This document shows, piece by piece, positions 40,866 through 50,241 of a stretch of DNA of 64,000 nucleotides (positions within the stretch are counted from its first letter, which is position 1; every line of letters starts with the position of its first letter). The DNA comes from Hyphomicrobiales bacterium (lineage in GTDB: Bacteria; Pseudomonadota; Alphaproteobacteria; Rhizobiales; Rhizobiaceae). A program made the position numbers and the translations under genes. Below the pieces are notes generated by a model that saw only the letters and a program-made list of their open reading frames with translations, made no database searches and was not told the DNA's origin. The stretch lies in contig UCIV01000043.1 of assembly GCA_900472575.1 (NCBI GenBank), positions 27,637 through 91,636 on the forward strand. The letters run 5' to 3'.

Positions 40866-42560
40866 ATGAACGAACAGGTGGCGAGAGCCCCGACGAACCC
40901 GCGCAAGATCTGGCTGAAGTCCTATCCGCCCGGAGTGCCCGAAGAGATTCAACCGCTGGCTCATCGCTCGCTCGGGCAGCTTTTCGAGGAGAGTTGCGCC
41001 CGTTATGGTGACCGGCCCGCCTTTACCAGCATGGGAAAATCGCTGACTTTCCGCCAGTTGGAGGCCGAAAGCCGCAGAATAGCCTGCTGGCTGCAGGCCA
41101 AGGGCCTGGAGAAGGGCGACCGCGTGGCGGTGATGCTACCGAACGTCCTGCAGAACCCGGTGATCGTCTACGGCATTCTTCGCGCCGGCTTGGTGGTCGT
41201 CAACGTCAATCCGCTCTATACGCCGCGCGAGCTTGAATATCAGCTGAAGGATTCCGGTGCGAAAGCGCTGTTTCTGCTGGAGAATTTTGCCGCAACCGCG
41301 CAGCAGGTGTTGAAGGCGACAAGCGTCAAACATGTCGTCGTTGCGACGATGGGCGACATGCTGGGCGTCAAAGGGCATATCGTCAATCTGGTCGTGCGCA
41401 AGGTGAAGAAGCTGGTACCGGCATGGTCGCTGCCCGGCCATTCCAGCTTCAGGACCGTACTCAATGAAGGCGCAGGAACGACGCTGAGGTCGATTGACGT
41501 CGGCCCGCATGATGTCGCTTTTCTTCAATATACCGGCGGAACAACCGGCGTATCCAAGGGCGCCATCCTCACCCATGCCAACCTTCTCTCCAACAAGGAG
41601 CAGATGGGAACATGGCTGGAAACCGCCTTCCTCAACAAGCCGCGCCCGGAGCAGCTGCAGTTCCTCTGCGCGCTGCCGCTCTATCACATCTTCGCACTGA
41701 CGGTGAATTCGCTGATGGGGGTTGCGACCGGCAGCCATAACCTTCTGATCGCCAATCCGCGCGACATCCCGGCCTTCGTCAAGGAATTACAGAAACACCC
41801 CGTTCACATCTTTCCGGGACTGAATACGCTGTTCAATGCGTTAATGAACAATGCCGACTTCCAGAAGCTCGACCACTCGTCGTTGATCCTCGTCTTCGGC
41901 GGCGGCATGTCGGTGCAGCGGCCGGTCGCCGAGCGCTGGCTGGCAATGACCGGCTGCCCGATCACGGAAGGGTACGGACTTTCCGAGACCTCTCCCGTCG
42001 CGACCGCCAACCGGCTGGATACCAAGGAATTTTCCGGCATGATCGGCCTGCCGGTCTCGTCGACCGAAATTGCGATCCGGGACGATGACTGCCATGATGT
42101 CGAACTTGGCGATGTGGGCGAAATCTGCATTCGCGGCCCACAGGTGATGGCGGGCTATTGGAACCGGCCGGATGAAACCGCAAAGGTGATGACGCCGGAC
42201 GGCTTTTTCCGCACCGGCGACATGGGCTACATGGACCGCCAGGGCTATGTCAAAATCGTCGACCGCAAGAAGGACATGATCCTGGTTTCCGGCTTCAACG
42301 TCTATCCCAACGAGGTCGAGGAAGTGGCGGCGATGCATCCCGGCGTGCTGGAGTGTGCAGCAGTCGGCATTCCCGACCCGAATTCCGGCGAGGCGGTGAA
42401 ACTGTTTGTGGTGAAGAAGGACCCGAACCTGAGCGAGGCGGATCTCAAGGCCCATTGTGCCGCGAACCTGACCAACTACAAGCGGCCGCGCGTCATCGAA
42501 TTCCGCGATCTGCTGCCGAAATCCAATGTCGGCAAGATCCTGCGGCGGGAGTTGCGGTAA
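40866..42560 (+). CDS. fadD: Long-chain fatty acid-CoA ligase
   Basis: Activates long-chain fatty acids to acyl-CoA at the inner membrane for beta-oxidation and, in rhizobia, also affects surface motility. It is 564 residues, normal for FadD. Motifs: LQYTGGTTGVSKGAILTHAN (P-loop), YGLSETSP, FRTGDMGYMDRQGYVKIVDR, and the FadD signature KDMILVSGFNVYPNEVE, then the catalytic lysine in KSNVGKILRRELR. GGAGG eight bases before ATG 40866 favours it over the ATG five codons earlier. A palindromic repeat follows the stop. Confidence 0.95.
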   Translation: MNEQVARAPTNPRKIWLKSYPPGVPEEIQPLAHRSLGQLFEESCARYGDRPAFTSMGKSLTFRQLEAESRRIACWLQAKGLEKGDRVAVMLPNVLQNPVIVYGILRAGLVVVNVNPLYTPRELEYQLKDSGAKALFLLENFAATAQQVLKATSVKHVVVATMGDMLGVKGHIVNLVVRKVKKLVPAWSLPGHSSFRTVLNEGAGTTLRSIDVGPHDVAFLQYTGGTTGVSKGAILTHANLLSNKEQMGTWLETAFLNKPRPEQLQFLCALPLYHIFALTVNSLMGVATGSHNLLIANPRDIPAFVKELQKHPVHIFPGLNTLFNALMNNADFQKLDHSSLILVFGGGMSVQRPVAERWLAMTGCPITEGYGLSETSPVATANRLDTKEFSGMIGLPVSSTEIAIRDDDCHDVELGDVGEICIRGPQVMAGYWNRPDETAKVMTPDGFFRTGDMGYMDRQGYVKIVDRKKDMILVSGFNVYPNEVEEVAAMHPGVLECAAVGIPDPNSGEAVKLFVVKKDPNLSEADLKAHCAANLTNYKRPRVIEFRDLLPKSNVGKILRRELR

Positions 42561-42573
42561 GCACCTTATTTCC

Positions 42574-42620
42574 GCGCAATTCCGGACGCAAAACCGGTTT
42601 CCACTTTTGCTGGCATTGCT
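42574..42620. repeat. Rhizobial palindromic intergenic element
   Basis: GCAATTCC...CGCAAAACCGG and CACTTTTGC...CATTGC form an imperfect hairpin directly after fadD. The core (CGCAAAACCG then CACTTTTGC) is shared with the elements at 35011-35055 and 47529-47576. It may act as a message end or be a neutral mobile repeat. Confidence 0.75.
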
Positions 42621-42758
42621 CCAGCGCCGTTGCAACACGGCGACAGGTCAGAACCAAGAGTGACTTGTCGCTGTCATCTCCTCCGTTTAGCAGTGGACGG
42701 CACCTTCGCGCTCAACTACTCACGAGCTGTGGTGCCGGGAAAAGCTGTTGGAGTTCGC

Positions 42759-44006
42759 TTGCAAAACCGTGCCGGATTTTCGTTTCGCCTGATTGCCGTT
42801 GCTTCGCTCGTCGCTGCGCTTTCGAGCTGCGCCGGCAGGCCCGAAGGCGTGCTCATTCCGACTGCTACTGCGTCCGTTCCCGATACCTCGACCGTCGATG
42901 TGCTGGTGGCGACAACACGCAAGCCGACCGAAGCGCCCGGCATCCTGTTCTCCGGTGAACGCGGACGAGAACCCTCCGTCACTGAAATCAAGGTTTCGAT
43001 ACCGCCCGACAGCGCACGTGAAGTGGGTCAGGTGCAATGGCCGAAAAAGCTTCCTGCCAACCCCGCCAAGGAATTCGCCACGCTTTCGGTCACCCCGCTG
43101 CAGATCGGCGGTGCGCGCAACTGGCTGCATCATAACCTGCCCAAGAGCCGCAGGGTGATGGTCTTTGTCCACGGGTTCAACAATCGCTACGAGGATGCCG
43201 TCTATCGCTTTGCGCAGATTGTTCATGATTCCAATACGGACGTGGCGCCGGTACTTTTCACCTGGCCGTCGCGCGGCAGCATCTTTGCCTATAACTACGA
43301 CAAGGAAAGCACCAACTATTCCCGCGATGCGCTGGAGAACATGCTGCGTCAGCTTTCTACCGATCCTGCGGTCGGCGAAGTGACGATCATGGCGCATTCC
43401 ATGGGGTCCTGGCTCACGGTCGAGGCGCTGCGCCAAATGGCAATCCGCGACGGTCGCGTGGCGCCCAAGATCCAGAACGTCATTCTGGCCTCGCCGGATC
43501 TCGATGTCGACGTGTTCGGCCGGCAGTTTGCCGAGCTTGGTCCCAAGCACCCGCACTTCACCCTTTTCGTATCGCAGGATGACCGGGCTCTCAGCCTGTC
43601 CCGGCGGATCTCCGGCAATATCGACCGGCTGGGCCAGGTCGACCCGACTGTCGAGCCGTATCGCAGCGAATTCGAGAAAGCCGGCATCGTTGTGCTGGAC
43701 CTGACCAAGCTCAAGGGCGGCGACAGGCTGAACCATGGCAAGTTCGCCGAAAGCCCGGAAGTGGTGAAGCTGATCGGAAACCGGCTGATTGCAGGGCAGA
43801 CCGTGACCGACAGCGATGTCGGGCTTGGCGAACGACTAGGGGCTGTGGCGCTCGGCACCGCGCAAACCGTGGGCGGCGCAGCGAGTGTCGCGGTCAGCAC
43901 GCCGATTGCGATCTTCGACCCGGCAACCCGGCGCAGTTATAACGATCAGGTCGGACGTTTCGGACAGGCAGTCGGCAACACGGTGGAGACGGCCGTCGGC
44001 CAGTGA
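42759..44006 (+). CDS. DUF900 alpha/beta-hydrolase lipoprotein
   Basis: A 415-residue predicted lipoprotein hydrolase. From TTG 42759 the N-terminus is a signal with lipobox LSSC at about residues 22-25, and GGAG lies five bases upstream, so I prefer this start to earlier in-frame codons (to 42630) that would bury the signal. The alpha/beta-hydrolase core has VMVFVHGFNNRYEDA (oxyanion region), the nucleophile elbow MAHSMGSWL (Ser), and a likely His in LNHGKFAES. The DUF900 family's substrates are unknown. It lies between fadD and pgi. Confidence 0.8.
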   Translation: MQNRAGFSFRLIAVASLVAALSSCAGRPEGVLIPTATASVPDTSTVDVLVATTRKPTEAPGILFSGERGREPSVTEIKVSIPPDSAREVGQVQWPKKLPANPAKEFATLSVTPLQIGGARNWLHHNLPKSRRVMVFVHGFNNRYEDAVYRFAQIVHDSNTDVAPVLFTWPSRGSIFAYNYDKESTNYSRDALENMLRQLSTDPAVGEVTIMAHSMGSWLTVEALRQMAIRDGRVAPKIQNVILASPDLDVDVFGRQFAELGPKHPHFTLFVSQDDRALSLSRRISGNIDRLGQVDPTVEPYRSEFEKAGIVVLDLTKLKGGDRLNHGKFAESPEVVKLIGNRLIAGQTVTDSDVGLGERLGAVALGTAQTVGGAASVAVSTPIAIFDPATRRSYNDQVGRFGQAVGNTVETAVGQ

Positions 44007-44090
44007 AATGGACAATTGACTGAGCCGTTACGCAAAAGACGCAACGGTGACGCTTGATTTGAACAAGAAAGCGAATAGGTTCCCCTGCAT

Positions 44091-44104
44091 CATTCTGCAG
44101 AATG
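44091..44104. repeat. Palindrome beside the pgi ribosome-binding site
   Basis: CATTCTGCAGAATG is a perfect 14-bp palindrome that ends just before the GAGGA ribosome-binding site of pgi. It could be an operator or simply chance. Confidence 0.4.
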
Positions 44105-44114
44105 CGAGGAAATC

Positions 44115-45740
44115 ATGCAGACCATCGTCCAAGAGCTCAAGGCAACCGCAGACGCTACCAAGGCGACGGACATTCGTGCCGCTTTCGCCAGGGATGCGGG
44201 CCGCTTCGAAAAATTCAGCGCCCGCTTCGATGATCTCACCATGGATTATTCCAAGACCGCGGTGAACGAGGAAATCCTTACGCTGCTTGAGAAGCTAGCC
44301 GATGCCGGCGGCGTGGCGAAGAAGCGCGAGGAGATGTTCTCCGGCGTCGCCATCAACTTCACCGAAGACCGCGCAGTGCTGCATACGGCGCTACGCAACC
44401 GGTCCAACACGCCGGTTCTGGTCGACGGCAAGGATGTCATGCCGGACGTCAATTCCGTTCTGGCGGCGATGGGCAAGTTTGCCGACGGCATCCGTTCCGG
44501 CGCCTTGAAAGGCGCAACCGGCAAAAAGATCACCGATGTCGTTAATATCGGGATTGGCGGCTCGGACCTCGGCCCGGTCATGGCAACGCTGGCGCTCGCT
44601 CCTTACCATGACGGCCCGCGCGCGCATTTCGTTTCCAATGTCGATGGCGCGCATATTGCCGATACGCTGAAGCTGCTCGATGCGGAGACGACGCTGTTCA
44701 TCGTTGCCTCCAAGACGTTCACAACGATCGAAACGATGACCAATGCGGCCACGGCCCGCAGGTTCATTGCCGACAAGCTGGGCGATGCCGCCGTAGAGCA
44801 TCACTTCTGCGCGGTCTCCACCGCGCTCGACAAGGTCGCGGCCTTCGGCATCGATCAGACCCGCGTGTTCGGCTTCTGGGACTGGGTCGGCGGCCGTTAT
44901 TCGATCTGGTCGGCTATCGGCCTGCCGCTGATGCTCGCCATCGGACCGGAGAATTTCGGCAAGTTTCTCGATGGCGCACATGCGATGGACAAGCATTTCC
45001 GCGAGGCGCCGGTTCGCGAAAACCTGCCGATGCTACTCGGTCTGATCGGTTTCTACCATCGCAACGTCCTGGGTTACCCGACCCGCGCGATCCTGCCCTA
45101 TGACCAGCGCTTGCTCCGCTTCCCGGCGTATCTGCAGCAACTCGACATGGAATCGAACGGCAAGGGCGTGACGATCGACGGCACGCCGGTCGAGGGTAAT
45201 TCCGGCCCGGTCGTCTGGGGCGAGCCCGGCACCAACGGCCAGCACGCCTTCTACCAGCTGATCCACCAGGGCACGAGCATCATTCCGGCCGAGTTCATGA
45301 TCGCGGCAAACGGGTTCGAGCCGGAGCTGCGCCATCAGCACGACCTGCTGATCGCCAATTGCTTGGCGCAGTCGGAAGCGCTGATGAAGGGCCGTACTTT
45401 CGAGGAAGCGAAAGCCCAGCTGACCTCCAAGGGTATGGAGGACAAGCAAGCCGACTTTATCGCGCCACACCGCGTGTTTACCGGCAACCGCCCGTCGATC
45501 ACCTTCGTGCAGGACAAGCTGACGCCGTTTGCCTTCGGCCGCCTCGTGGCGCTTTACGAGCACCGAGTCTTTGTCGAGGGCGTGCTTTTCCGCATCAACT
45601 CCTTCGACCAGTGGGGTGTGGAACTCGGCAAGGAATTGGCAACCGGCCTGCTTCCGGTCGTGGAAGGCAAGGAAAGTGCTGCCGGCCACGATTCATCGAC
45701 GCAAGGGTTGGTGAAGACGCTGGCTGGCCTGAAGAAGTAA
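44115..45740 (+). CDS. pgi: Glucose-6-phosphate isomerase
   Basis: Interconverts glucose-6-phosphate and fructose-6-phosphate; cytosolic. It has 541 residues, normal. Signatures: VNIGIGGSDLGPVMATLAL, FIVASKTFTTIETMTNA, WDWVGGRYSIWSAIGLP, the catalytic-Glu/His region GEPGTNGQHAFYQLIHQG and the C-terminal FDQWGVELGKELA. GAGGA precedes the ATG. A strong terminator follows, shared with the convergent fructokinase gene. Confidence 0.97.
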   Translation: MQTIVQELKATADATKATDIRAAFARDAGRFEKFSARFDDLTMDYSKTAVNEEILTLLEKLADAGGVAKKREEMFSGVAINFTEDRAVLHTALRNRSNTPVLVDGKDVMPDVNSVLAAMGKFADGIRSGALKGATGKKITDVVNIGIGGSDLGPVMATLALAPYHDGPRAHFVSNVDGAHIADTLKLLDAETTLFIVASKTFTTIETMTNAATARRFIADKLGDAAVEHHFCAVSTALDKVAAFGIDQTRVFGFWDWVGGRYSIWSAIGLPLMLAIGPENFGKFLDGAHAMDKHFREAPVRENLPMLLGLIGFYHRNVLGYPTRAILPYDQRLLRFPAYLQQLDMESNGKGVTIDGTPVEGNSGPVVWGEPGTNGQHAFYQLIHQGTSIIPAEFMIAANGFEPELRHQHDLLIANCLAQSEALMKGRTFEEAKAQLTSKGMEDKQADFIAPHRVFTGNRPSITFVQDKLTPFAFGRLVALYEHRVFVEGVLFRINSFDQWGVELGKELATGLLPVVEGKESAAGHDSSTQGLVKTLAGLKK

Positions 45741-45757
45741 GCTCGTTACAATCAAAC

Positions 45758-45796
45758 AAAAAGCCCTCTGGAAGGACGTTCCGGAGGGCTTTTTTA
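45758..45796. terminator. Bidirectional intrinsic terminator, pgi / fructokinase
   Basis: A 12-bp stem (AGCCCTCTGGAA with TTCCGGAGGGCT, one G-T pair) is flanked by A5 on the left and a T run on the right, so it can act on both strands. It lies between convergent genes. Confidence 0.92.
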
Positions 45797-45815
45797 TTCG
45801 CTGCGGAAGGCTCGA

Positions 45816-46742
45816 TTACAGCCCGATCTCGTTTGCAAAGGGTGGATTTGCCCCGGCCCGCGAAACCGTCACGGCAGCTGCCTTGGCGCCGAGGGCGAGT
45901 GCCTTAGCAATCTGGTCTTCGGTCAGATTTGCGACCTGGGCCTTGGTCAGCAGGTTCTGCATCTTCAGCGACGCGAGAATACCGGCATCGAATGTGTCGC
46001 CGGCGCCGACCGTATCGACGACCGTCACCCGTTCACTCGGAACCGTTACCTTGTGATCCGCCGTATAGCCGACAGCACCTTCGGCACCGCGGGTGACGAC
46101 AACGAGCTTTGCGCCGTGATGCAGCCAGTGGCGGGCGAGCGTATCCTCGTCGCCTTCCAGGCCGAACCAGGCGAGATCCTCATCCGAGAATTTTACGATA
46201 TCCGACATGGCGGCCATGCGTCGGATACGGGCGAGATGAGCCGCCTTGTCCTTGATAAAGCCGGGGCGGATGTTCGGATCGAGCGAGATGACGCGCTTTT
46301 CATGCTCGCGCAGCATCAGCGCCTCGTAGGTCGAGCCGCAGGGTTCGGGGATCAGGCTGATTGCGCCGAAATGCAGCGCCTCGCATTCGTCTCCGATTGC
46401 CGGTAGGTCGGCCTCGGTGATCATGCGGCCAGCGGTGCCTTCGTCGTAAAAGGCGTAGGTTGCATGACCATTCACCAGCTTGACGAAAGCGATGGTCGAG
46501 GGCCGCGAGGCGATGGCGCAATAGCTGAAGTCGACATTGCTCTTGCGCAGCGTCTCGCGCAGGATGTCACCCATCATGTCATCGGCAAGACCGGTGAAGA
46601 AGGCCGTCGGGACACCCAGACGGCCAAGTGCGATGGCCGTATTGAAGACGGCGCCACCGGCATAGGGCGAAAAGGCCGGTTCGCCGAGCGTCGTCTCACG
46701 CGGCAACATGTCGATCAAAGCTTCGCCGCAGCACAGGATCAT
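45816..46742 (-). CDS. PfkB-family carbohydrate kinase, probable fructokinase
   Basis: A 308-residue sugar kinase. N-terminal motif MILCCGEALIDMLPRE, substrate region GGAVFNTAIALGRLG, and the C-terminal PfkB signature with catalytic Asp, VDTVGAGDTFDAGILASL. The sequence is of the fructokinase (frk) type, giving fructose-6-phosphate, the substrate of the neighbouring Pgi. It lies 57 bases downstream of pyrE on the same strand, so the two may be transcribed together. Confidence 0.88.
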   Translation of the reverse strand: MILCCGEALIDMLPRETTLGEPAFSPYAGGAVFNTAIALGRLGVPTAFFTGLADDMMGDILRETLRKSNVDFSYCAIASRPSTIAFVKLVNGHATYAFYDEGTAGRMITEADLPAIGDECEALHFGAISLIPEPCGSTYEALMLREHEKRVISLDPNIRPGFIKDKAAHLARIRRMAAMSDIVKFSDEDLAWFGLEGDEDTLARHWLHHGAKLVVVTRGAEGAVGYTADHKVTVPSERVTVVDTVGAGDTFDAGILASLKMQNLLTKAQVANLTEDQIAKALALGAKAAAVTVSRAGANPPFANEIGL

Positions 46743-46799
46743 CGATTTCCTCCCGAGATCATTGTTTCGCCCATCGATACCTGAGCTTTTATATCATTG

Positions 46800-47495
46800 C
46801 TAGAGCGAAAGCTCAGTTACGCCACCATTGCGACCCGACCACGCCAATGGCGCGTCGAGGAAGGATTCGACTTCCGTAAAGGTCTTTTCGTCGAACAGCT
46901 TCTGCTCACGGGCAACAGCCAAAACGTTGCGCCATGTGGCGATGTAATTGAACTGAACCTTGCCATTGGCAAAACGCTCAGCGACCTGCGGATACATGTC
47001 GTAGAAGAACAGCGACATACCATGGTCAACCACGCCGCCTGCCGCGCGGATGGCGTCAATGAAGGTGAACATGCCGCCGCCGACCGTGACGAGGTCCTCG
47101 ATGACGAGGACACGAGCACCTTCCGGCAGATGGCCTTCAATCTGCGATGCACGACCGTGGCCCTTGGGCTTCTTGCGGACATAGATCATCGGCAGACCGA
47201 GGCGTTCGGACAGAAGGGCAGCAAACGGAATGCCCGCAGTTTCGCCACCTGCGATACAATCGAACTTCTCAAAGCCGGCTTCGCGCAAAGCGGTGGCTGC
47301 GGCAAAATCCATGATGGTGGAGCGAACACGCGGGAAGGAAAGCAGCTTGCGGCAGTCGATATAGACGGGGCTCATCATGCCGGAGGAGAACTTGTAGGGC
47401 TTGTCGGCGCTGAAATGCACGGCTCCGATTTCCCAGAGCATCTTTGCCATCAGTTCGGCCATTACGTTCCGGTCGGTAAATGTGGTCTGGATCAT
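46800..47495 (-). CDS. pyrE: Orotate phosphoribosyltransferase
   Basis: Joins orotate and PRPP to make OMP in pyrimidine synthesis; cytosolic dimer. It has 231 residues from ATG 47495, which follows AAGGAG by seven bases; longer in-frame starts run through the repeat element at 47529 and are unlikely. Motifs: FSSGMMSPVYIDCRKLLSFP, DCIAGGETAGIPFAALLSER, RKKPKGHGRASQIEG and the PRPP loop VLVIEDLVTVGGGMF. Confidence 0.96.
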   Translation of the reverse strand: MIQTTFTDRNVMAELMAKMLWEIGAVHFSADKPYKFSSGMMSPVYIDCRKLLSFPRVRSTIMDFAAATALREAGFEKFDCIAGGETAGIPFAALLSERLGLPMIYVRKKPKGHGRASQIEGHLPEGARVLVIEDLVTVGGGMFTFIDAIRAAGGVVDHGMSLFFYDMYPQVAERFANGKVQFNYIATWRNVLAVAREQKLFDEKTFTEVESFLDAPLAWSGRNGGVTELSL

Positions 47496-47528
47496 GCGCC
47501 CGCTCCTTGATCGCTGCTTTTCTTTATT

Positions 47529-47576
47529 CGCAAGTCCGAACGCGAAACTGCTGCAGATTTTCGCTGGACATTGCTT
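47529..47576. repeat. Rhizobial palindromic intergenic element, diverged copy
   Basis: CGCAAGTCCGAACGCGAAAC and ATTTTCGCTGGACATTGC form an imperfect hairpin in the region upstream of pyrE. It aligns along its length with the element at 42574 and less well with the one at 35011. It lies between the pyrE start and the diguanylate cyclase stop. Confidence 0.65.
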
Positions 47577-47643
47577 CAAACCACGCGCCGCAATAGCAGC
47601 ATGGTGTCAGATACGCCAGCGGATAGATTAGGCGATGAAATTT

Positions 47644-48825
47644 TCAGGCTGAAGTGCGGCTGTCAGGCGCAGGGTGGATGGATCGGAGATAGGATGCGAT
47701 TTCGACCCGATCGCGCCCGGCGCCTTTTGCTTCATAAAGGGCGCCATCAGCAAGGCTCAGAACGGTTTCGAACGGTTGGCCTTCCGGGGTGCCGACAGAG
47801 ACACCTCCGCTGACCGTGCAGCGAACAAGCTTTCCATCGATGAAGATATCACGTGCCGCGAAACGCATACGTACTGCATTGGCGATCCTTTCGGCCCGGC
47901 CGGGCATGACCTCGCCGACAACCATGGCAAACTCTTCGCCTCCCAGCCGCGCTGCCGCCCCCTCGGCAATCATTTCCGACAGCATGTCCTGCGCGAAGAG
48001 TTTTAGAACCTCATCGCCCGCGGAATGGCCAAACCGGTCGTTGATCGACTTGAACCTATCTATATCGAAGACGATCACGGCGGTCGATGCATTCAGCTTG
48101 CGTCCGCCATACTGATCAAACAATGCTCTACGATTGATGAGGCCAGTCAGGGCATCCGTCATCGCTTCATGCCGGTGAAGGGCCGCCATGCGCCACTGAT
48201 GAAGCGCCAGCGACAAGGCGCCAATGCCGGTCATGCCCGCAATGCAGATGCCGATATTAAAGTTTTCCGCCCAGTTTACCGGCGGTTCGCCTAGGCTCAT
48301 GCGGCCATCCGCAATAAGAACACCGGCACAAAGGGCGAAGGAGAAACCGCTGACGCAATAGAGAATGACCATGCCAAGCAAAGGACCAGGAGCCTCTTTG
48401 CGTGCCGTCCAGTATTGGCACCCCGTGCCGACAAGAAGGGTGGCCGTCAGGACATTCATGATGATCAGGCCGAGCCCGTCGAGCCCTGCGAGAATTAGCG
48501 GCATCCCAAGGGCAAGGCTGACAAATGACAGAGTGCCGGCCAACCGCCAGGGTGACATTCCAATACGAAACTGGACCGAAGCAGCGTAGATAGTGGAAAA
48601 GCCGATCATGAACAGCGCATAGGCTATCGCAGCGGGAGCGAGACCCGATTGAGAAGAGAATGTGCTGTAGACAGCAATGCCGGCCACCACCAGGCATAGT
48701 GAAATGGCCAGGGTCAAAAGAAAAGAATCCGTTCGACGGGAAAACCAGGTGCCAAACAAGGTCACCATCAGGCATGCGGCGGAAACGCCAAGCGCAAGCA
48801 GAAGAGACTGATAGTCAAGCATCAT
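47644..48825 (-). CDS. Membrane diguanylate cyclase (GGDEF; GGEEF variant)
   Basis: A 393-residue protein with six to seven predicted membrane helices (residues about 5-205) and a C-terminal GGDEF domain. The active site reads RLGGEEFAMV, a catalytically competent variant. Other motifs: MTDALTGLINRRALF, VIVFDIDRFKSINDRFGHSA. There is no RxxD inhibitory site before GGEEF (the spot reads IAEG), so product inhibition is not expected. It makes cyclic di-GMP, a possible signal for the MshEN-type glycosyltransferase at 5798. No EAL domain. Confidence 0.9.
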   Translation of the reverse strand: MMLDYQSLLLALGVSAACLMVTLFGTWFSRRTDSFLLTLAISLCLVVAGIAVYSTFSSQSGLAPAAIAYALFMIGFSTIYAASVQFRIGMSPWRLAGTLSFVSLALGMPLILAGLDGLGLIIMNVLTATLLVGTGCQYWTARKEAPGPLLGMVILYCVSGFSFALCAGVLIADGRMSLGEPPVNWAENFNIGICIAGMTGIGALSLALHQWRMAALHRHEAMTDALTGLINRRALFDQYGGRKLNASTAVIVFDIDRFKSINDRFGHSAGDEVLKLFAQDMLSEMIAEGAAARLGGEEFAMVVGEVMPGRAERIANAVRMRFAARDIFIDGKLVRCTVSGGVSVGTPEGQPFETVLSLADGALYEAKGAGRDRVEIASYLRSIHPAPDSRTSA

Positions 48826-48952
48826 GCCGGAATTCTCTTCGAAGATTTATTCAATATGCGAGCAGAAGCTAAGATGAGAATCTCTCCAAAGTGTTACCTT
48901 TGGAGAGCTACAACTCGAATAAATATCAAACCGGCAGAAACAACCAGTAATT

Positions 48953-49993
48953 TCAGTCCACGACATTCCAGAAGATTTGGAAACCGGGATCGAACACGGT
49001 GATTGCACCGGCGCCGGTATCACATTTTGCAGGAAACTCGACCTGCACGTCCTGCTTCTCAAGCGTGATCTTTTCTTCGTTCGGCTGCAGCCCGTACCAT
49101 GCCGGACCATTCAGCGATGCGAAGGCTTCCAGCTTTTCCAGAGCATTATCCTGCTCGAAAACATGGGCAAGGCAGCTCATCGTGTTCACCGAAGTATAGA
49201 TGCCGGCGCAGCCACAGGCACATTCCTTCAACGGGTCGACATGCGGCGCGGAATCTGTGCCAAGGAAGAAACGATGGTCCCCGGATGTCGCAGCGGCCCG
49301 CAAGGCTAGGCGATGGCTCTCGCGCTTGGCGACCGGCAGGCAGTAATAATGCGGGCGGATGCCGCCGACCAAAATGTCGTTGCGGTTGATGATCAGGTGA
49401 TGCGTAGTGATCGAGCCTGCAAGGTTCGCCTTGGACGACTTGATGTAGTCGATACCGTCCGAGGTGGTGACATGCTCCATCGTTACCTTCAGTTCCGGAA
49501 GCCGCTTGCGCAGCGGATCAAGCACCGTCTCGATGAACACCGCCTCGCGATCGAAGATGTCGACTTCGGGCGTCGTGACCTCACCATGCACGCAAAGCGG
49601 CAGGCCGATCTTCGCCATGCGCTCGAGAACCGGCATGGCCTTTTCCAGATCACGCACGCCGCCATGGGAGTTGGTCGTGGCGCCCGCAGGATAGAGCTTC
49701 ACGGCAGTAATGAGACCGCTCTTCTTGCCTTCCTCCACATCATCCGGGTTCGTATGCTCCGTGAGATAGAGGGTCATCAGCGGCTCGAACCTATGCCCTT
49801 GCGGCAGGGCAGCCATGATACGTGAGCGATAAGCTGTGGCATCGGTCGTGGTCACGACCGGGGGAACGAGGTTCGGCATGATGATCGCACGGGCAAAGTG
49901 ACGGCTCGTATCGCCGATCACGCCCTCCAGCACTGCGCCATCCCGCAGATGGAGATGCCAATCGTCGGGGCGGCGAATCTGGAGCGTTTTCAT
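48953..49993 (-). CDS. pyrC: Dihydroorotase (class II)
   Basis: Cyclises carbamoyl aspartate to dihydroorotate in pyrimidine synthesis. It has 346 residues, like the E. coli enzyme. The metal-binding H13-x-H15 (DDWHLHLRDG), the carbamylated lysine in ITAVKLYPAGATTNS, CVHGEVTTPEVD, VTMEHVTTSDG and FFLGTDSAPH with the catalytic Asp are intact. Unlike the PyrB-linked PyrC' forms, this is an active-type enzyme. Confidence 0.96.
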   Translation of the reverse strand: MKTLQIRRPDDWHLHLRDGAVLEGVIGDTSRHFARAIIMPNLVPPVVTTTDATAYRSRIMAALPQGHRFEPLMTLYLTEHTNPDDVEEGKKSGLITAVKLYPAGATTNSHGGVRDLEKAMPVLERMAKIGLPLCVHGEVTTPEVDIFDREAVFIETVLDPLRKRLPELKVTMEHVTTSDGIDYIKSSKANLAGSITTHHLIINRNDILVGGIRPHYYCLPVAKRESHRLALRAAATSGDHRFFLGTDSAPHVDPLKECACGCAGIYTSVNTMSCLAHVFEQDNALEKLEAFASLNGPAWYGLQPNEEKITLEKQDVQVEFPAKCDTGAGAITVFDPGFQIFWNVVD

Positions 49994-50241
49994 GGAGCTG
50001 TTCCGCTAAGTGTTTTGGGGATGCCGATCCCGCTTAACATCAAAGCAGACGCAAAGACAATCTCACGCCCATTCCGAGAACACCGGAACATCCAATCGAT
50101 GCCGACAATATCACGCTAAACTTCACGAAATCGTGCGGATTACAGAGGCTCTGAAAGGACACTCGATGCGAATACGCGGAACAAGCACACGAGTGCTGCG
50201 TTCATTAAGCAATCTGAAAGTGTTTTGAGTCGGAGCGAACA

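Noticed and set aside
48257..48775. 172-codon open frame in another frame of the diguanylate cyclase gene
   Set aside because: It overlaps the membrane-helix part of the clear GGDEF gene and has no domain of its own.
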